From positions 1 through 5,198 of the forward strand of contig CAMLCW010000363.1 of the NCBI GenBank assembly GCA_946478645.1: DNA of 5,198 nt, written 5' to 3'. The position numbers and the translations under genes were made by a program. The notes below the pieces were generated by a model. It was not told where the DNA came from. It ran no database searches and saw nothing but the letters and a program-made list of their open reading frames with translations. This document shows positions 1 through 5,198 of this stretch, in pieces (the stretch's first letter is position 1; each line of letters opens with the position of its first letter). Source of the DNA: an uncultured Variovorax sp. Lineage in GTDB: Bacteria > Pseudomonadota > Gammaproteobacteria > Burkholderiales > Burkholderiaceae.

Positions 1-665
1 TGCTGGTCGCGCATCTTCACGCGGCACAGGTTGAGCACCGCGTCCTGCATCGAGCAGGCCACCTTCTGGCCCTTGCCGGTCTGCTGGCGGCCGATGATGG
101 CCGTCAGGATGCCGATGGCCAGGTGCATGCCGGTGTTCGAATCGCCGAGCGCGGCGGCCGAGATCGTGGGCGCCGAGTTCTCGCCCTTCCACCAGCCGGT
201 GGTCGAGGCGGCGCCGCCGGCGCACTGCGCCACGTTCTCGTAGACCTTCAGGTCCTCGTAGTGGTGGCCTTCGCTGAAGCCCTTGACCGAGGCGTGGATC
301 AGCTTCGGATTGAGTTCCTGGATGCGTTCCCACGAGAAGCCCATGCGGTCGAGCGCGCCGGGGCCGAAGTTCTCCACCAGCACGTCAGACTCGCGCACCA
401 GCTTCTCGAGCACGGCCTTGCCTTCGGGCTTCTTGGTGTCGAGCGTGATCGAGCGCTTGTTGCTGTTGAGCATGGTGAAGTACAGCGCGTCGACATCGGG
501 AATGTCGCGCAGCTGGCTGCGGGTGACGTCGCCGGCGCCGGGGCGCTCGACCTTGATCACGTCGGCGCCGAACCAGGCCAGCAGCTGCGTGCATGCGGGG
601 CCGGCCTGCACGTGGGTGAAGTCGATGATCTTGATGCCGGCGAGGGGTTTGTTGTTGCTGCTCAT
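1..665 (-). CDS. frc: Formyl-CoA:oxalate CoA-transferase, N-terminal half (3' end beyond window)
   Basis: This is a class III (CaiB/BaiF family) CoA-transferase that moves CoA from formyl-CoA to oxalate in the cytoplasm, giving oxalyl-CoA for Oxc and releasing formate. The window shows 221 codons of a family usually about 420-430 residues long, so the C-terminal half lies off the left edge. The N-terminus reads [20 protein letters not shown], followed by AGPACTQ, the conserved opening of Frc. Other strongly Frc-like stretches are [13 protein letters not shown] (about 98-110), [15 protein letters not shown] (about 139-153) and [10 protein letters not shown] (172-181). Asp175 in that last motif aligns with the catalytic Asp169 of Oxalobacter formigenes Frc, which forms the aspartyl-CoA intermediate. 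The start at 665 is backed by AGGAG nine bases upstream (minus strand). It lies 30 bp downstream of the oxc stop, so the two are almost certainly co-transcribed. The glycine-rich loop that would further separate Frc from other CaiB-like transferases is not in view, but the oxc neighbour supports Frc. Confidence 0.95.
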   Translation of the reverse strand, partial: MSSNNKPLAGIKIIDFTHVQAGPACTQLLAWFGADVIKVERPGAGDVTRSQLRDIPDVDALYFTMLNSNKRSITLDTKKPEGKAVLEKLVRESDVLVENFGPGALDRMGFSWERIQELNPKLIHASVKGFSEGHHYEDLKVYENVAQCAGGAASTTGWWKGENSAPTISAAALGDSNTGMHLAIGILTAIIGRQQTGKGQKVACSMQDAVLNLCRVKMRDQ

Positions 666-674
666 GCTGCGTAT

Positions 675-680
675 CTCCTT
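675..680 (-). promoter_or_regulatory. Ribosome binding site of frc
   Basis: AAGGAG on the minus strand lies nine bases upstream of the ATG at 665, inside the 30-bp gap after the oxc stop. It fixes the frc start and shows frc has its own translation initiation signal, rather than depending on overlap coupling. Confidence 0.75.
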
Positions 681-695
681 GGATGAATGAACGAA

Positions 696-2519
696 TTACT
701 TCTTCTTGGCCGTGGCCGGGTTGAGGCTGGTGATGCGGCCGCTCTCGGTGCCGGCGGTCTCGTCGATGACGGCATTGATCAGCGTCGGGCGGCGCGAGGC
801 GACGGCTTCGGCCAGCGCCTTCTGCAGTTCGTCGGCGGTGGTGGCGTTGACGCCCACGCCGCCGAAGGCCTCCATCAGCTTGTCGTAGCGCGCGTTCTTC
901 ACGAACACGGTGGGTGCCACGTCGGGCGTGCCGCTCGCGTTCACGTCGGTGCCGCGGTAGACGCCGTTGTTGTTGAACACGATCACGCAGATCGGCAGGT
1001 TGTAGCGGCAGATGGTTTCCACCTCCATGCCGCTGAAGCCGAAGGCGCTGTCGCCCTCGATCGCGATCACCGGCTTGTCGGTGACCACCGCGGCGGCCAC
1101 GGCAAAGCCCATGCCGATGCCCATGATTCCCCAGGTGCCCACGTCGAGGCGCTTGCGCGGCTCGTACATGTCGACGATGCTGCGCGCGAAGTCGAGCGTG
1201 TTGGCGCCCTCGTTCACCACGATCGCATCGGGGCGCGCCTTGACCTGCTCGCGGATCACGCTGAGCGCGCTGTGGAAGTTCATCGGCGAGGGCCGCTCGG
1301 CGAGGGTGGCGGCCATCTTCGACAGGTTCTTGTCCTTGCGCTCGGCGATCGCGCCGGTCCAGTCGGCTGGCGGCTTGGCCCACTTGGCATCGATGCCCGC
1401 GAGCAGCGCCGCCACGCAGGAGCCGATGTCGCCGATCACCGGCGCCTCGATGGCGACGTTGCTGTCGATCTCGGTCGGTGCGATGTCGATCTGGATGAAC
1501 TTCTTGGCGCCCTTGTCCTGGCCCCAGGTCTTGCCCTTGCCGTGCGAGAGCAGCCAATTGAGCCGCGCGCCGACCAGCAGCACCACGTCGGCTTCCTGCA
1601 GCACGTACGAGCGCGCCGCGGCGGCCGACTGCGCATGCGTGTCGGGCAACAGGCCCTTGGCCATCGACATCGGCAGGTAGGGAATGCCGGTCTTCTCGAC
1701 CAGCGCGCGGATGTCGGCATCGGCCTGCGCATAGGCCGCGCCCTTGCCGAGCAGGATCAGCGGCTTCTTCGCACCCTTGAGCAGGTCGAGCGCACGCTGC
1801 ACCGCGTCGGGCGCCGGAATCTGGCGCGGCGCGGGATCGACCACCTTGATCAGCGAGTGGCGGCCCTTGGCCGCGTCCATGGTCTGCGCGAACAGCTTGG
1901 CCGGCAGGTCGAGGTACACGCCGCCCGGGCGGCCCGACAGCGCCGAGCGGATGGCGCGCGCGATGCCCACGCCGATGTCCTCGGCATGCAGCACGCGGAA
2001 CGCGGCCTTGCACAGCGGCTTGGCGATCGCGAGCTGGTCCATCTCTTCATAGTCGCCCTGCTGCAGGTCGACGATCTCGCGCTCGCTCGAGCCGCTGATG
2101 AGAATCATCGGGAAGCAGTTGGTGGTGGCGTTGGCCAGCGCCGTCAGGCCGTTCAGGAAGCCGGGCGCCGACACCGTGAGGCAGATGCCGGGCTTCTGCG
2201 TGAGGAAGCCGGCCGCGGCGGCCGCGTTGCCCGCGTGCTGCTCGTGGCGGAACGAGATGACGCGCATGCCCTCGGCCTGCGCCATGCGCGTGAGGTCGGT
2301 GATGGGAATGCCCGGCAGGCCGAAAATCGTGTCGATGTCGTTCAGCTTCAGCGCATCGATGACCAGGTGGAAACCGTCGATGGTTTCCGCCTCCTGTTGT
2401 TCGTCGCCGGGCTGCTTGAGCGCGCGCACGACCGCATCGCCATCGGCGGCCCGGGTCTTGGGCTTGAGGGCGTCGTCCAGGGTCGTGGATGCCTCTTTGT
2501 CCGTTCTTACTGAAGACAT
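696..2519 (-). CDS. oxc: Oxalyl-CoA decarboxylase (ThDP-dependent)
   Basis: This cytoplasmic enzyme decarboxylates oxalyl-CoA to formyl-CoA and CO2 with thiamine diphosphate and Mg2+; formyl-CoA then goes to Frc. The 607-residue protein has the three ThDP-enzyme domains in order: PYR domain (about 46-210), central domain (about 230-380) and PP domain (about 410-590). By alignment from memory to O. formigenes Oxc, the active-site residues are all present: Glu93 in FRHEQHAG (activates ThDP), Tyr157-Glu158 in GDYEEMD, Tyr521 in NNNGVYRG, and Ser593 and Arg595 in TESGRITSL. The ThDP/Mg motif runs from GDS at 489-491 to Asn516-Asn517. [17 protein letters not shown] (317-333) is also typical of Oxc rather than of acetolactate synthases. 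The protein is about 40 residues longer than the 568-residue O. formigenes enzyme, all at the N-terminus: a polar, probably disordered leader before [12 protein letters not shown]. The ATG at 2519 is preferred because GAAGGAG lies just upstream, although only four bases away, and the leader has normal codon use after its first few codons. It is the first gene of the oxc-frc operon and is divergent from a Crp/Fnr regulator. Confidence 0.96.
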   Translation of the reverse strand: MSSVRTDKEASTTLDDALKPKTRAADGDAVVRALKQPGDEQQEAETIDGFHLVIDALKLNDIDTIFGLPGIPITDLTRMAQAEGMRVISFRHEQHAGNAAAAAGFLTQKPGICLTVSAPGFLNGLTALANATTNCFPMILISGSSEREIVDLQQGDYEEMDQLAIAKPLCKAAFRVLHAEDIGVGIARAIRSALSGRPGGVYLDLPAKLFAQTMDAAKGRHSLIKVVDPAPRQIPAPDAVQRALDLLKGAKKPLILLGKGAAYAQADADIRALVEKTGIPYLPMSMAKGLLPDTHAQSAAAARSYVLQEADVVLLVGARLNWLLSHGKGKTWGQDKGAKKFIQIDIAPTEIDSNVAIEAPVIGDIGSCVAALLAGIDAKWAKPPADWTGAIAERKDKNLSKMAATLAERPSPMNFHSALSVIREQVKARPDAIVVNEGANTLDFARSIVDMYEPRKRLDVGTWGIMGIGMGFAVAAAVVTDKPVIAIEGDSAFGFSGMEVETICRYNLPICVIVFNNNGVYRGTDVNASGTPDVAPTVFVKNARYDKLMEAFGGVGVNATTADELQKALAEAVASRRPTLINAVIDETAGTESGRITSLNPATAKKK

Positions 2520-2523
2520 GTCT

Positions 2524-2530
2524 CTCCTTC
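2524..2530 (-). promoter_or_regulatory. Ribosome binding site of oxc
   Basis: GAAGGAG on the minus strand lies four bases before the ATG at 2519. The match to the anti-Shine-Dalgarno sequence is good but the spacing is short. It is the main support for the longer N-terminus of Oxc. Confidence 0.6.
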
Positions 2531-2563
2531 TTGCTTGGGTGAATGGCCGAGGCCCGAGCCGGG

Positions 2564-2569
2564 ACTATG
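2564..2569 (-). promoter_or_regulatory. Candidate -10 element of the oxc-frc promoter
   Basis: On the minus strand the hexamer reads CATAGT, matching four of six bases of TATAAT, in an otherwise G/C-rich stretch. It would place the transcription start near 2557 and give an untranslated leader of about 38 bases. The position 17 bases further upstream reads CGTTCG, a very poor -35 that overlaps the flank of the palindrome. A weak -35 overlapped by an activator site is what a class II activator-dependent promoter looks like. This is inferred by eye; no start site has been mapped. Confidence 0.4.
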
Positions 2570-2586
2570 ATTCGGGGGCATGCTTT

Positions 2587-2612
2587 CGAACGTTGACCGC
2601 GGTCAACTTTCG
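2587..2612. promoter_or_regulatory. FNR-type palindromic operator (TTGAC-N4-GTCAA) between oxc and the regulator gene
   Basis: The core GTTGACCGCGGTCAAC (2592-2607) is a perfect 16-bp palindrome. It is extended by CGAA at 2587-2590 and TTCG at 2609-2612, so 12 of 13 base pairs across 26 bp are symmetric; only 2591/2608 mismatch. The half-site TTGAC with a four-base gap has the geometry of an FNR box (TTGAT-N4-ATCAA) and not of a CRP site (TGTGA-N6-TCACA). Its centre is about 80 bp from the oxc ATG and about 77 bp from the regulator ATG. It is the likely binding site of the adjacent Crp/Fnr regulator, which could activate oxc-frc and perhaps control its own gene. Confidence 0.75.
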
Positions 2613-2676
2613 CGAAAACGGCCAGCGGCCAGACGAACCAGAGGTTGATGTTGCGAATTCGAGCAAGACGGGACCC

Positions 2677-3285
2677 ATGACGTTGTTGGAAAACCACCCG
2701 GAGAAAAACATCATTCGTGCGCAGCTCCGGCAGAACATCCTTCTCAAGGACCTGACTGAAAGCGATCGCGCGGAGCTGGAAACCCATCTCGTCATCGTGG
2801 ACGGCAACAAGGGCGACTTTCTGCTGCACCAGGGCGTGCGCGAGATGGAGCAGTACTTCATCCTCGACGGCATCCTCAAGCGGGTGGTGAGCAACCCTGA
2901 GGGCAAGGAAATGATCCTGCGCTTTGCCGACGCCAACGACATGGAGACCAGCTATGCGGCGCTGCGCCTGGGCACGCCCACGCCCTACGGCATCGTCTGC
3001 GTCACCAAGGCCCGCGTGGCGAGCCTGCCGCTGAAGGAGTGGATCGCCTTCCTGAACCGCCACGCCGACACCAAGGAGCTGTTCGAATACTGCGTGATGC
3101 GCGGCATGAGCGAAATCATGGCCCACACCATCACGCTGCACCTGCTCGACGCGCCGGGCCGGGTGCACCGCTTTATGCGAAAACACCCCGAGCTCGAGGA
3201 CCGCATCCCGAGCAAGGAGCTGGCGTCGTACCTCAACCTCTCGGCGGAAACGTTGAGCCGTTTGCGCAAGCGCGGCAAGATCTAG
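2677..3285 (+). CDS. Crp/Fnr family transcriptional regulator, likely controlling oxc-frc
   Basis: This 202-residue protein has the Crp/Fnr layout. A cyclic-nucleotide-binding-like beta-barrel (about 20-120) includes GDFLLHQGVREMEQYFILDG and RFADANDMETSYAAL. A long dimerisation helix follows (about 121-158), then a C-terminal winged-helix DNA-binding domain. The helix-turn-helix is IPSKELASYLNLSAETLSRL (177-196); in the recognition helix Glu191, Ser194 and Arg195 form the FNR-type E-x-x-S-R triad. It has only two cysteines (108 and 139) and no N-terminal cysteine group, so an FNR-style iron-sulphur cluster is not expected. The CRP phosphate-binding Arg-Ser for cAMP is also missing. The effector is therefore unknown; oxalate or a CoA ester is a guess from context. 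The protein ends right after the recognition helix and lacks most of the usual wing, which makes it short for the family. The ATG at 2677 is chosen because the barrel starts soon after it; its ribosome site is weak (ACGGGA). It is transcribed divergently from oxc-frc. Confidence 0.88.
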   Translation: MTLLENHPEKNIIRAQLRQNILLKDLTESDRAELETHLVIVDGNKGDFLLHQGVREMEQYFILDGILKRVVSNPEGKEMILRFADANDMETSYAALRLGTPTPYGIVCVTKARVASLPLKEWIAFLNRHADTKELFEYCVMRGMSEIMAHTITLHLLDAPGRVHRFMRKHPELEDRIPSKELASYLNLSAETLSRLRKRGKI

Positions 3286-3296
3286 GGCGAATACGG

Positions 3297-3427
3297 GAGC
3301 GGACAGCCGGACGCAGAGGACGCGAAGGTTTCGCAGAGGTCGCGAAAGGAATACCGAAAATTTGCTTGGGTGTTTTCTGCACCCTCTGCGTCGCTTTTGT
3401 CTTCCTTCTGCGTCCGGCTGTCCGCTC
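3297..3427. repeat. Long inverted repeat between convergent genes; possible bidirectional terminator
   Basis: The 21-nt arms at 3297-3317 and 3407-3427 are perfect reverse complements (left arm begins GAGCGGACAGCC and ends GGACGCAGA), separated by 89 bp. The pairing can be extended at both ends by G-U wobble plus a G-C pair. Inside the left side are two degenerate direct copies of about 20 bp (units starting CGCAGAGG at 3312 and 3332). Related CGCAGAAGG and CGCAGAGGG units occur on the opposite strand within 3380-3412. Smaller hairpins are nested: GCGAA-GGT-TTCGC (3322-3334) and TTTCGC/GCGAAA (3329-3347). There is no clear T tract. It fills the whole gap between the regulator stop and the 3' end of the BON fusion gene, so a role in ending both transcripts is plausible. 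The arms plus degenerate units also resemble a dispersed extragenic repeat; other copies in the genome would be needed to show that. Confidence 0.7.
3312..3351 (+). repeat. Two degenerate tandem copies of a 20-bp unit
   Basis: Copy one starts at 3312 and copy two at 3332. Both begin CGCAGAGG, then one variable base, then CGCGAA; 15 of 20 positions agree. They sit inside the left half of the long inverted repeat. Copy number is too low and spacing too short for a CRISPR or an origin iteron array. Confidence 0.55.
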
Positions 3428-3431
3428 TCTC

Positions 3432-4268
3432 TCAAGTCTGCTTGGCCGACGCAAAACGCCGCGGCACGGTCATCAGCCGCAGCGCGTTGTCGATGCCGCG
3501 CACGCCGTCGACCTTGGCCGCCACTTCCTGCGTGAGCGTGCGTTCTTCCTCATCGAGCACGATGCCGCGCAGGGTGACCTGGCCCTGCTCGGCCTCGACC
3601 GTCACGCGGATGTCGGCGGTGGCCTCGTTGTCCTTGAGCGCCGACTTCACGCGCGCGGCCAGCGCCATGTTGCCCAGCAGCGCGCGCGAGGCCGGCGTCT
3701 CGGCGAACTCGGGGCGCTGCACCAGCGCAGCGATCTGCGCCACGCAGCTGTCGACCGAGAGCCGATCGGTGTTGAGCACCAGGTCGTAGAGCACCGGGTC
3801 GCCCCAGGTCACGCCGAACTGCGCATGCATGCGCGCCGCATGCGCGTCGTCGCTGCGCCGGATCTCGGCCTCGGCGAACTCGGCGTCGTCCGTTTCGAGG
3901 TGCGCCATCAGCCATTCGACGCGCTTCTTCATCGAGCGCGTGATGCGCACGCACACCACGTGCGGCACAGGCCGCAGCAGGCAGGTCGCGCCCCAGCCGC
4001 GCAGCACCACGTTGCCGCGGTCGGCCAGCGCGAAGAGTTCCTCGGCCGTGTAGAGCGCGAGGCTGCGCCGGTCGGCCGTGAAGCGTTCGACGAAACCGGC
4101 CTTGCCGTCGCGCAGCCGGCCGATCAGGCTGGTCGGCACCTGCATGCGGTCGGCCACGCGTTCGATCGTCTCGTGGCGCATGATCTCGAGGCCGAGCTGC
4201 TCGGCCAGGCGCTGCGACACGTCCTTGGCGAGCGAGCCCATCTCCTGGGTGAGTGCGATGACTGGCAT
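3432..4268 (-). CDS. Cytidylate kinase-like domain fused to a C-terminal BON domain
   Basis: The 278-residue protein has two parts. Residues 1 to about 190 resemble the cytidylate-kinase-like family (Cytidylate_kin2). They open with MPVIALTQEMGSLAKDVSQR, then show NVVLRGWGATCLL (86-98), a basic helix RITRSMKKRVEWL (108-120) and the family-like WGDPVLYDLVLNTDRLS (155-171). Residues about 199-268 form a BON domain (alpha-beta repeat with ITVEAEQGQV-like strand, here IRVTVEAEQGQVTLRG at 220-235, and a closing VDGVRGIDNALRL). BON domains are usually periplasmic or envelope-associated and bind lipids or sugars, but no signal peptide or membrane segment is visible here, so the protein looks cytoplasmic. 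The expected glycine-rich phosphate loop is weak: EMGSLAKD in place of a GSGG-type loop, so kinase activity is uncertain. The start at 4268 has GGAG (4278-4281, minus strand) nine bases upstream. It lies 19 bp after the tctA-like gene and is probably co-transcribed with it. The function is not known; a regulatory or accessory role for the transporter is only inference. Confidence 0.82.
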   Translation of the reverse strand: MPVIALTQEMGSLAKDVSQRLAEQLGLEIMRHETIERVADRMQVPTSLIGRLRDGKAGFVERFTADRRSLALYTAEELFALADRGNVVLRGWGATCLLRPVPHVVCVRITRSMKKRVEWLMAHLETDDAEFAEAEIRRSDDAHAARMHAQFGVTWGDPVLYDLVLNTDRLSVDSCVAQIAALVQRPEFAETPASRALLGNMALAARVKSALKDNEATADIRVTVEAEQGQVTLRGIVLDEEERTLTQEVAAKVDGVRGIDNALRLMTVPRRFASAKQT

Positions 4269-4277
4269 GGTCTTGCG

Positions 4278-4281
4278 CTCC
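4278..4281 (-). promoter_or_regulatory. Ribosome binding site of the kinase-like/BON gene
   Basis: GGAG on the minus strand, within ACGGAGC, stands nine bases before the ATG at 4268 in the 19-bp gap after the upstream gene. It decides the start and supports translation as the second gene of a transporter operon. Confidence 0.6.
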
Positions 4282-4287
4282 GTTCGG

Positions 4288-5198
4288 TCAGTCCACGGGC
4301 CGCTCGACGGCGAACTCGTCGGGCTTCTTGGGCTTGATGTACGACATCGCCTTGGAGATCAGCGGCCAGAACAGCAGCACGAGCGCCAGGGTGGTGATGC
4401 CGCCGACCAGCGGGTTCGAGAACATGATCATCACGTCGCCCTGCGAGACCAGCATGGCCTGGCGGAACGAGTCTTCGGCCTTGTCGCCGAGCACCAGCGC
4501 CAGCACCAGCGGCGCGAGCGGATAGTCGAGCTTCTTGAACAGGTAGCCAACGACGCCGAAGCCCAGCATGAACCAGATGTCCAGCATCGCGTTGTGCACC
4601 GTGTAGGCGCCGATGGCACAGATCACGATGATCACCGGCGCGATGATCGAGAACGGAATGCGCAGGATCGACGCGAACAGCGGCACCGTGCTCAGCACCA
4701 CGATCAGGCCCACCACGTTGCCGAGGTACATGCTGGCGATCAGGCCCCAGACGAAGTCCTTCTGCTCGACAAACAGCAGCGGTCCGGGCTGCAGGCCCCA
4801 GATCAGCAGGCCACCCAGCAGCACCGCGGCCGTGGGCGAGCCCGGGATGCCGAGCGCCAGCATCGGCAGCAGTGCGCTGGTGCCTGCGGCGTGCGCCGCG
4901 GTCTCGGGCGCCACGACGCCTTCCATCTGGCCGGTGCCGAACTTGGAGCCGCGCTTGGACATCTTCTTCGCCAGGCCGTAGGCCATGAACGAGGCGGGCG
5001 TTGCGCCGCCCGGCGTGATGCCCATCCAGATGCCGATCAGCGAACTGCGCAGCGAGGTCACCCAATATTGCGGCAGCTGCTTCCAGGTCTGCAGCACGAT
5101 CTTGGGATCGATCTTGGCGCTCTTGCCCGAGAACTTCAGGCCCTCTTCCATCGACAGCAGGATCTCGCCGATGCCGAACAGGCCGATCACCGCGATCA
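4288..5198 (-). CDS. TctA-family tripartite tricarboxylate transporter permease, C-terminal part (5' end beyond window)
   Basis: This is the large integral-membrane subunit of a tripartite tricarboxylate transporter, which works with a small TctB membrane protein and a periplasmic TctC binding protein. About 303 codons are visible; TctA proteins are usually about 500 residues, so the N-terminal third or more lies beyond the right edge and the frame stays open to it. Family signatures are GIWMGITPGGATPASFMAYG, the following GVVAPETAAHAAGTSALLPM, and LALGIPGSPTAAVLLGGLLI. Several hydrophobic membrane segments follow, such as GLIVVLSTVPLFASIL, IIAPVIIVICAIGAY, and near the C-terminus GGITTLALVLLFWPLIS. 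The tail KPKKPDEFAVERPVD is polar and probably cytoplasmic. The first conserved loop reads PGGAT where many TctA proteins have PGxGAT, marking a distinct subfamily. The substrate cannot be assigned; TctC partners vary widely and none is in view. It is followed at 19 bp by the kinase-like/BON gene. Confidence 0.93.
   Translation of the reverse strand, partial: IAVIGLFGIGEILLSMEEGLKFSGKSAKIDPKIVLQTWKQLPQYWVTSLRSSLIGIWMGITPGGATPASFMAYGLAKKMSKRGSKFGTGQMEGVVAPETAAHAAGTSALLPMLALGIPGSPTAAVLLGGLLIWGLQPGPLLFVEQKDFVWGLIASMYLGNVVGLIVVLSTVPLFASILRIPFSIIAPVIIVICAIGAYTVHNAMLDIWFMLGFGVVGYLFKKLDYPLAPLVLALVLGDKAEDSFRQAMLVSQGDVMIMFSNPLVGGITTLALVLLFWPLISKAMSYIKPKKPDEFAVERPVD

Noticed and set aside
2379..2395. 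A perfect AGGAGG on the minus strand inside oxc, eight bases before an ATC codon near where shorter homologues begin
   Set aside because: ATC is not a credible start codon here, and initiation there would remove residues that homologues retain. The motif encodes Gln-Glu-Ala and is probably coincidental.
687..2513. A 600-codon open frame on the plus strand opposite oxc, and similar long frames opposite other genes
   Set aside because: The translation is rich in Arg, Ala, His and Gly with no family resemblance. It is the usual antisense shadow of a G/C-rich gene whose real frame has full Oxc homology.
2587..2612. Palindrome considered as an intrinsic terminator or CRP (TGTGA-N6-TCACA) site
   Set aside because: It lies between divergent starts with no T tract, and its half-site and gap length fit FNR rather than CRP.
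2518..2676. An earlier in-frame ATG (2518) for the Crp/Fnr regulator that would add about 53 residues
   Set aside because: The added stretch would cover the palindromic operator and the oxc promoter, has no ribosome site, and does not resemble a Crp/Fnr N-terminus. The ATG at 2677 gives a normal barrel start.
3312..3351. Tandem repeat considered as a CRISPR or iteron array
   Set aside because: There are only two degenerate 20-bp copies with no spacers, and no cas or replication genes nearby.
4288..5198. Assigning the permease as a dedicated oxalate transporter
   Set aside because: It belongs to TctA, not to the OxlT major-facilitator type, and no substrate-binding subunit is in view. Proximity alone does not support the substrate.

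Overview
The window is high in G+C, and its coding frames show the strong G/C third-position bias typical of Betaproteobacteria. The proteins look like those of a Burkholderiales member, probably Comamonadaceae such as Variovorax. That placement rests on overall protein and gene-content resemblance and was not tested by any search. The region is dense: five genes (two cut by the window edges), two short intergenic regions, and no RNA genes, insertion sequences or CRISPR arrays that I can see.

Left half (1-2519, minus strand): an oxalate-degradation operon, oxc then frc. oxc encodes the ThDP-dependent oxalyl-CoA decarboxylase and is complete. frc encodes formyl-CoA:oxalate CoA-transferase; only its N-terminal half is present. 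The enzymes form a catalytic cycle. Frc moves CoA from formyl-CoA to oxalate, giving oxalyl-CoA and formate. Oxc decarboxylates oxalyl-CoA back to formyl-CoA and CO2.

Centre (2520-3285): a divergent plus-strand gene encodes a 202-residue Crp/Fnr-type regulator. The 157-bp divergent region holds a near-perfect 26-bp palindrome whose core is TTGAC-N4-GTCAA. It lies almost exactly midway between the two start codons. The regulator's recognition helix carries the E-x-x-S-R arrangement that FNR uses to read TTGA half-sites, yet the protein lacks FNR's cluster cysteines and CRP's cAMP pocket residues. A -10-like element on the oxc side puts the palindrome about 42 bp upstream of the predicted transcription start, the spacing of a class II activator. 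The sequence therefore suggests a local activator of oxalate catabolism with an FNR-like DNA code and an unknown signal.

Between convergent genes (3286-3431): a long inverted repeat with 21-nt perfect arms and degenerate direct repeats inside. It may be a bidirectional terminator, a dispersed palindromic repeat, or both.

Right part (3432-5198, minus strand): the 3' part of a TctA-family tripartite tricarboxylate transporter permease, followed 19 bp later by a fusion of a cytidylate-kinase-like domain and a BON domain. The two genes look co-transcribed. The fusion's nucleotide-binding loop is degenerate, so its catalytic status is doubtful. Whether this transporter serves the oxalate pathway cannot be told from the window.
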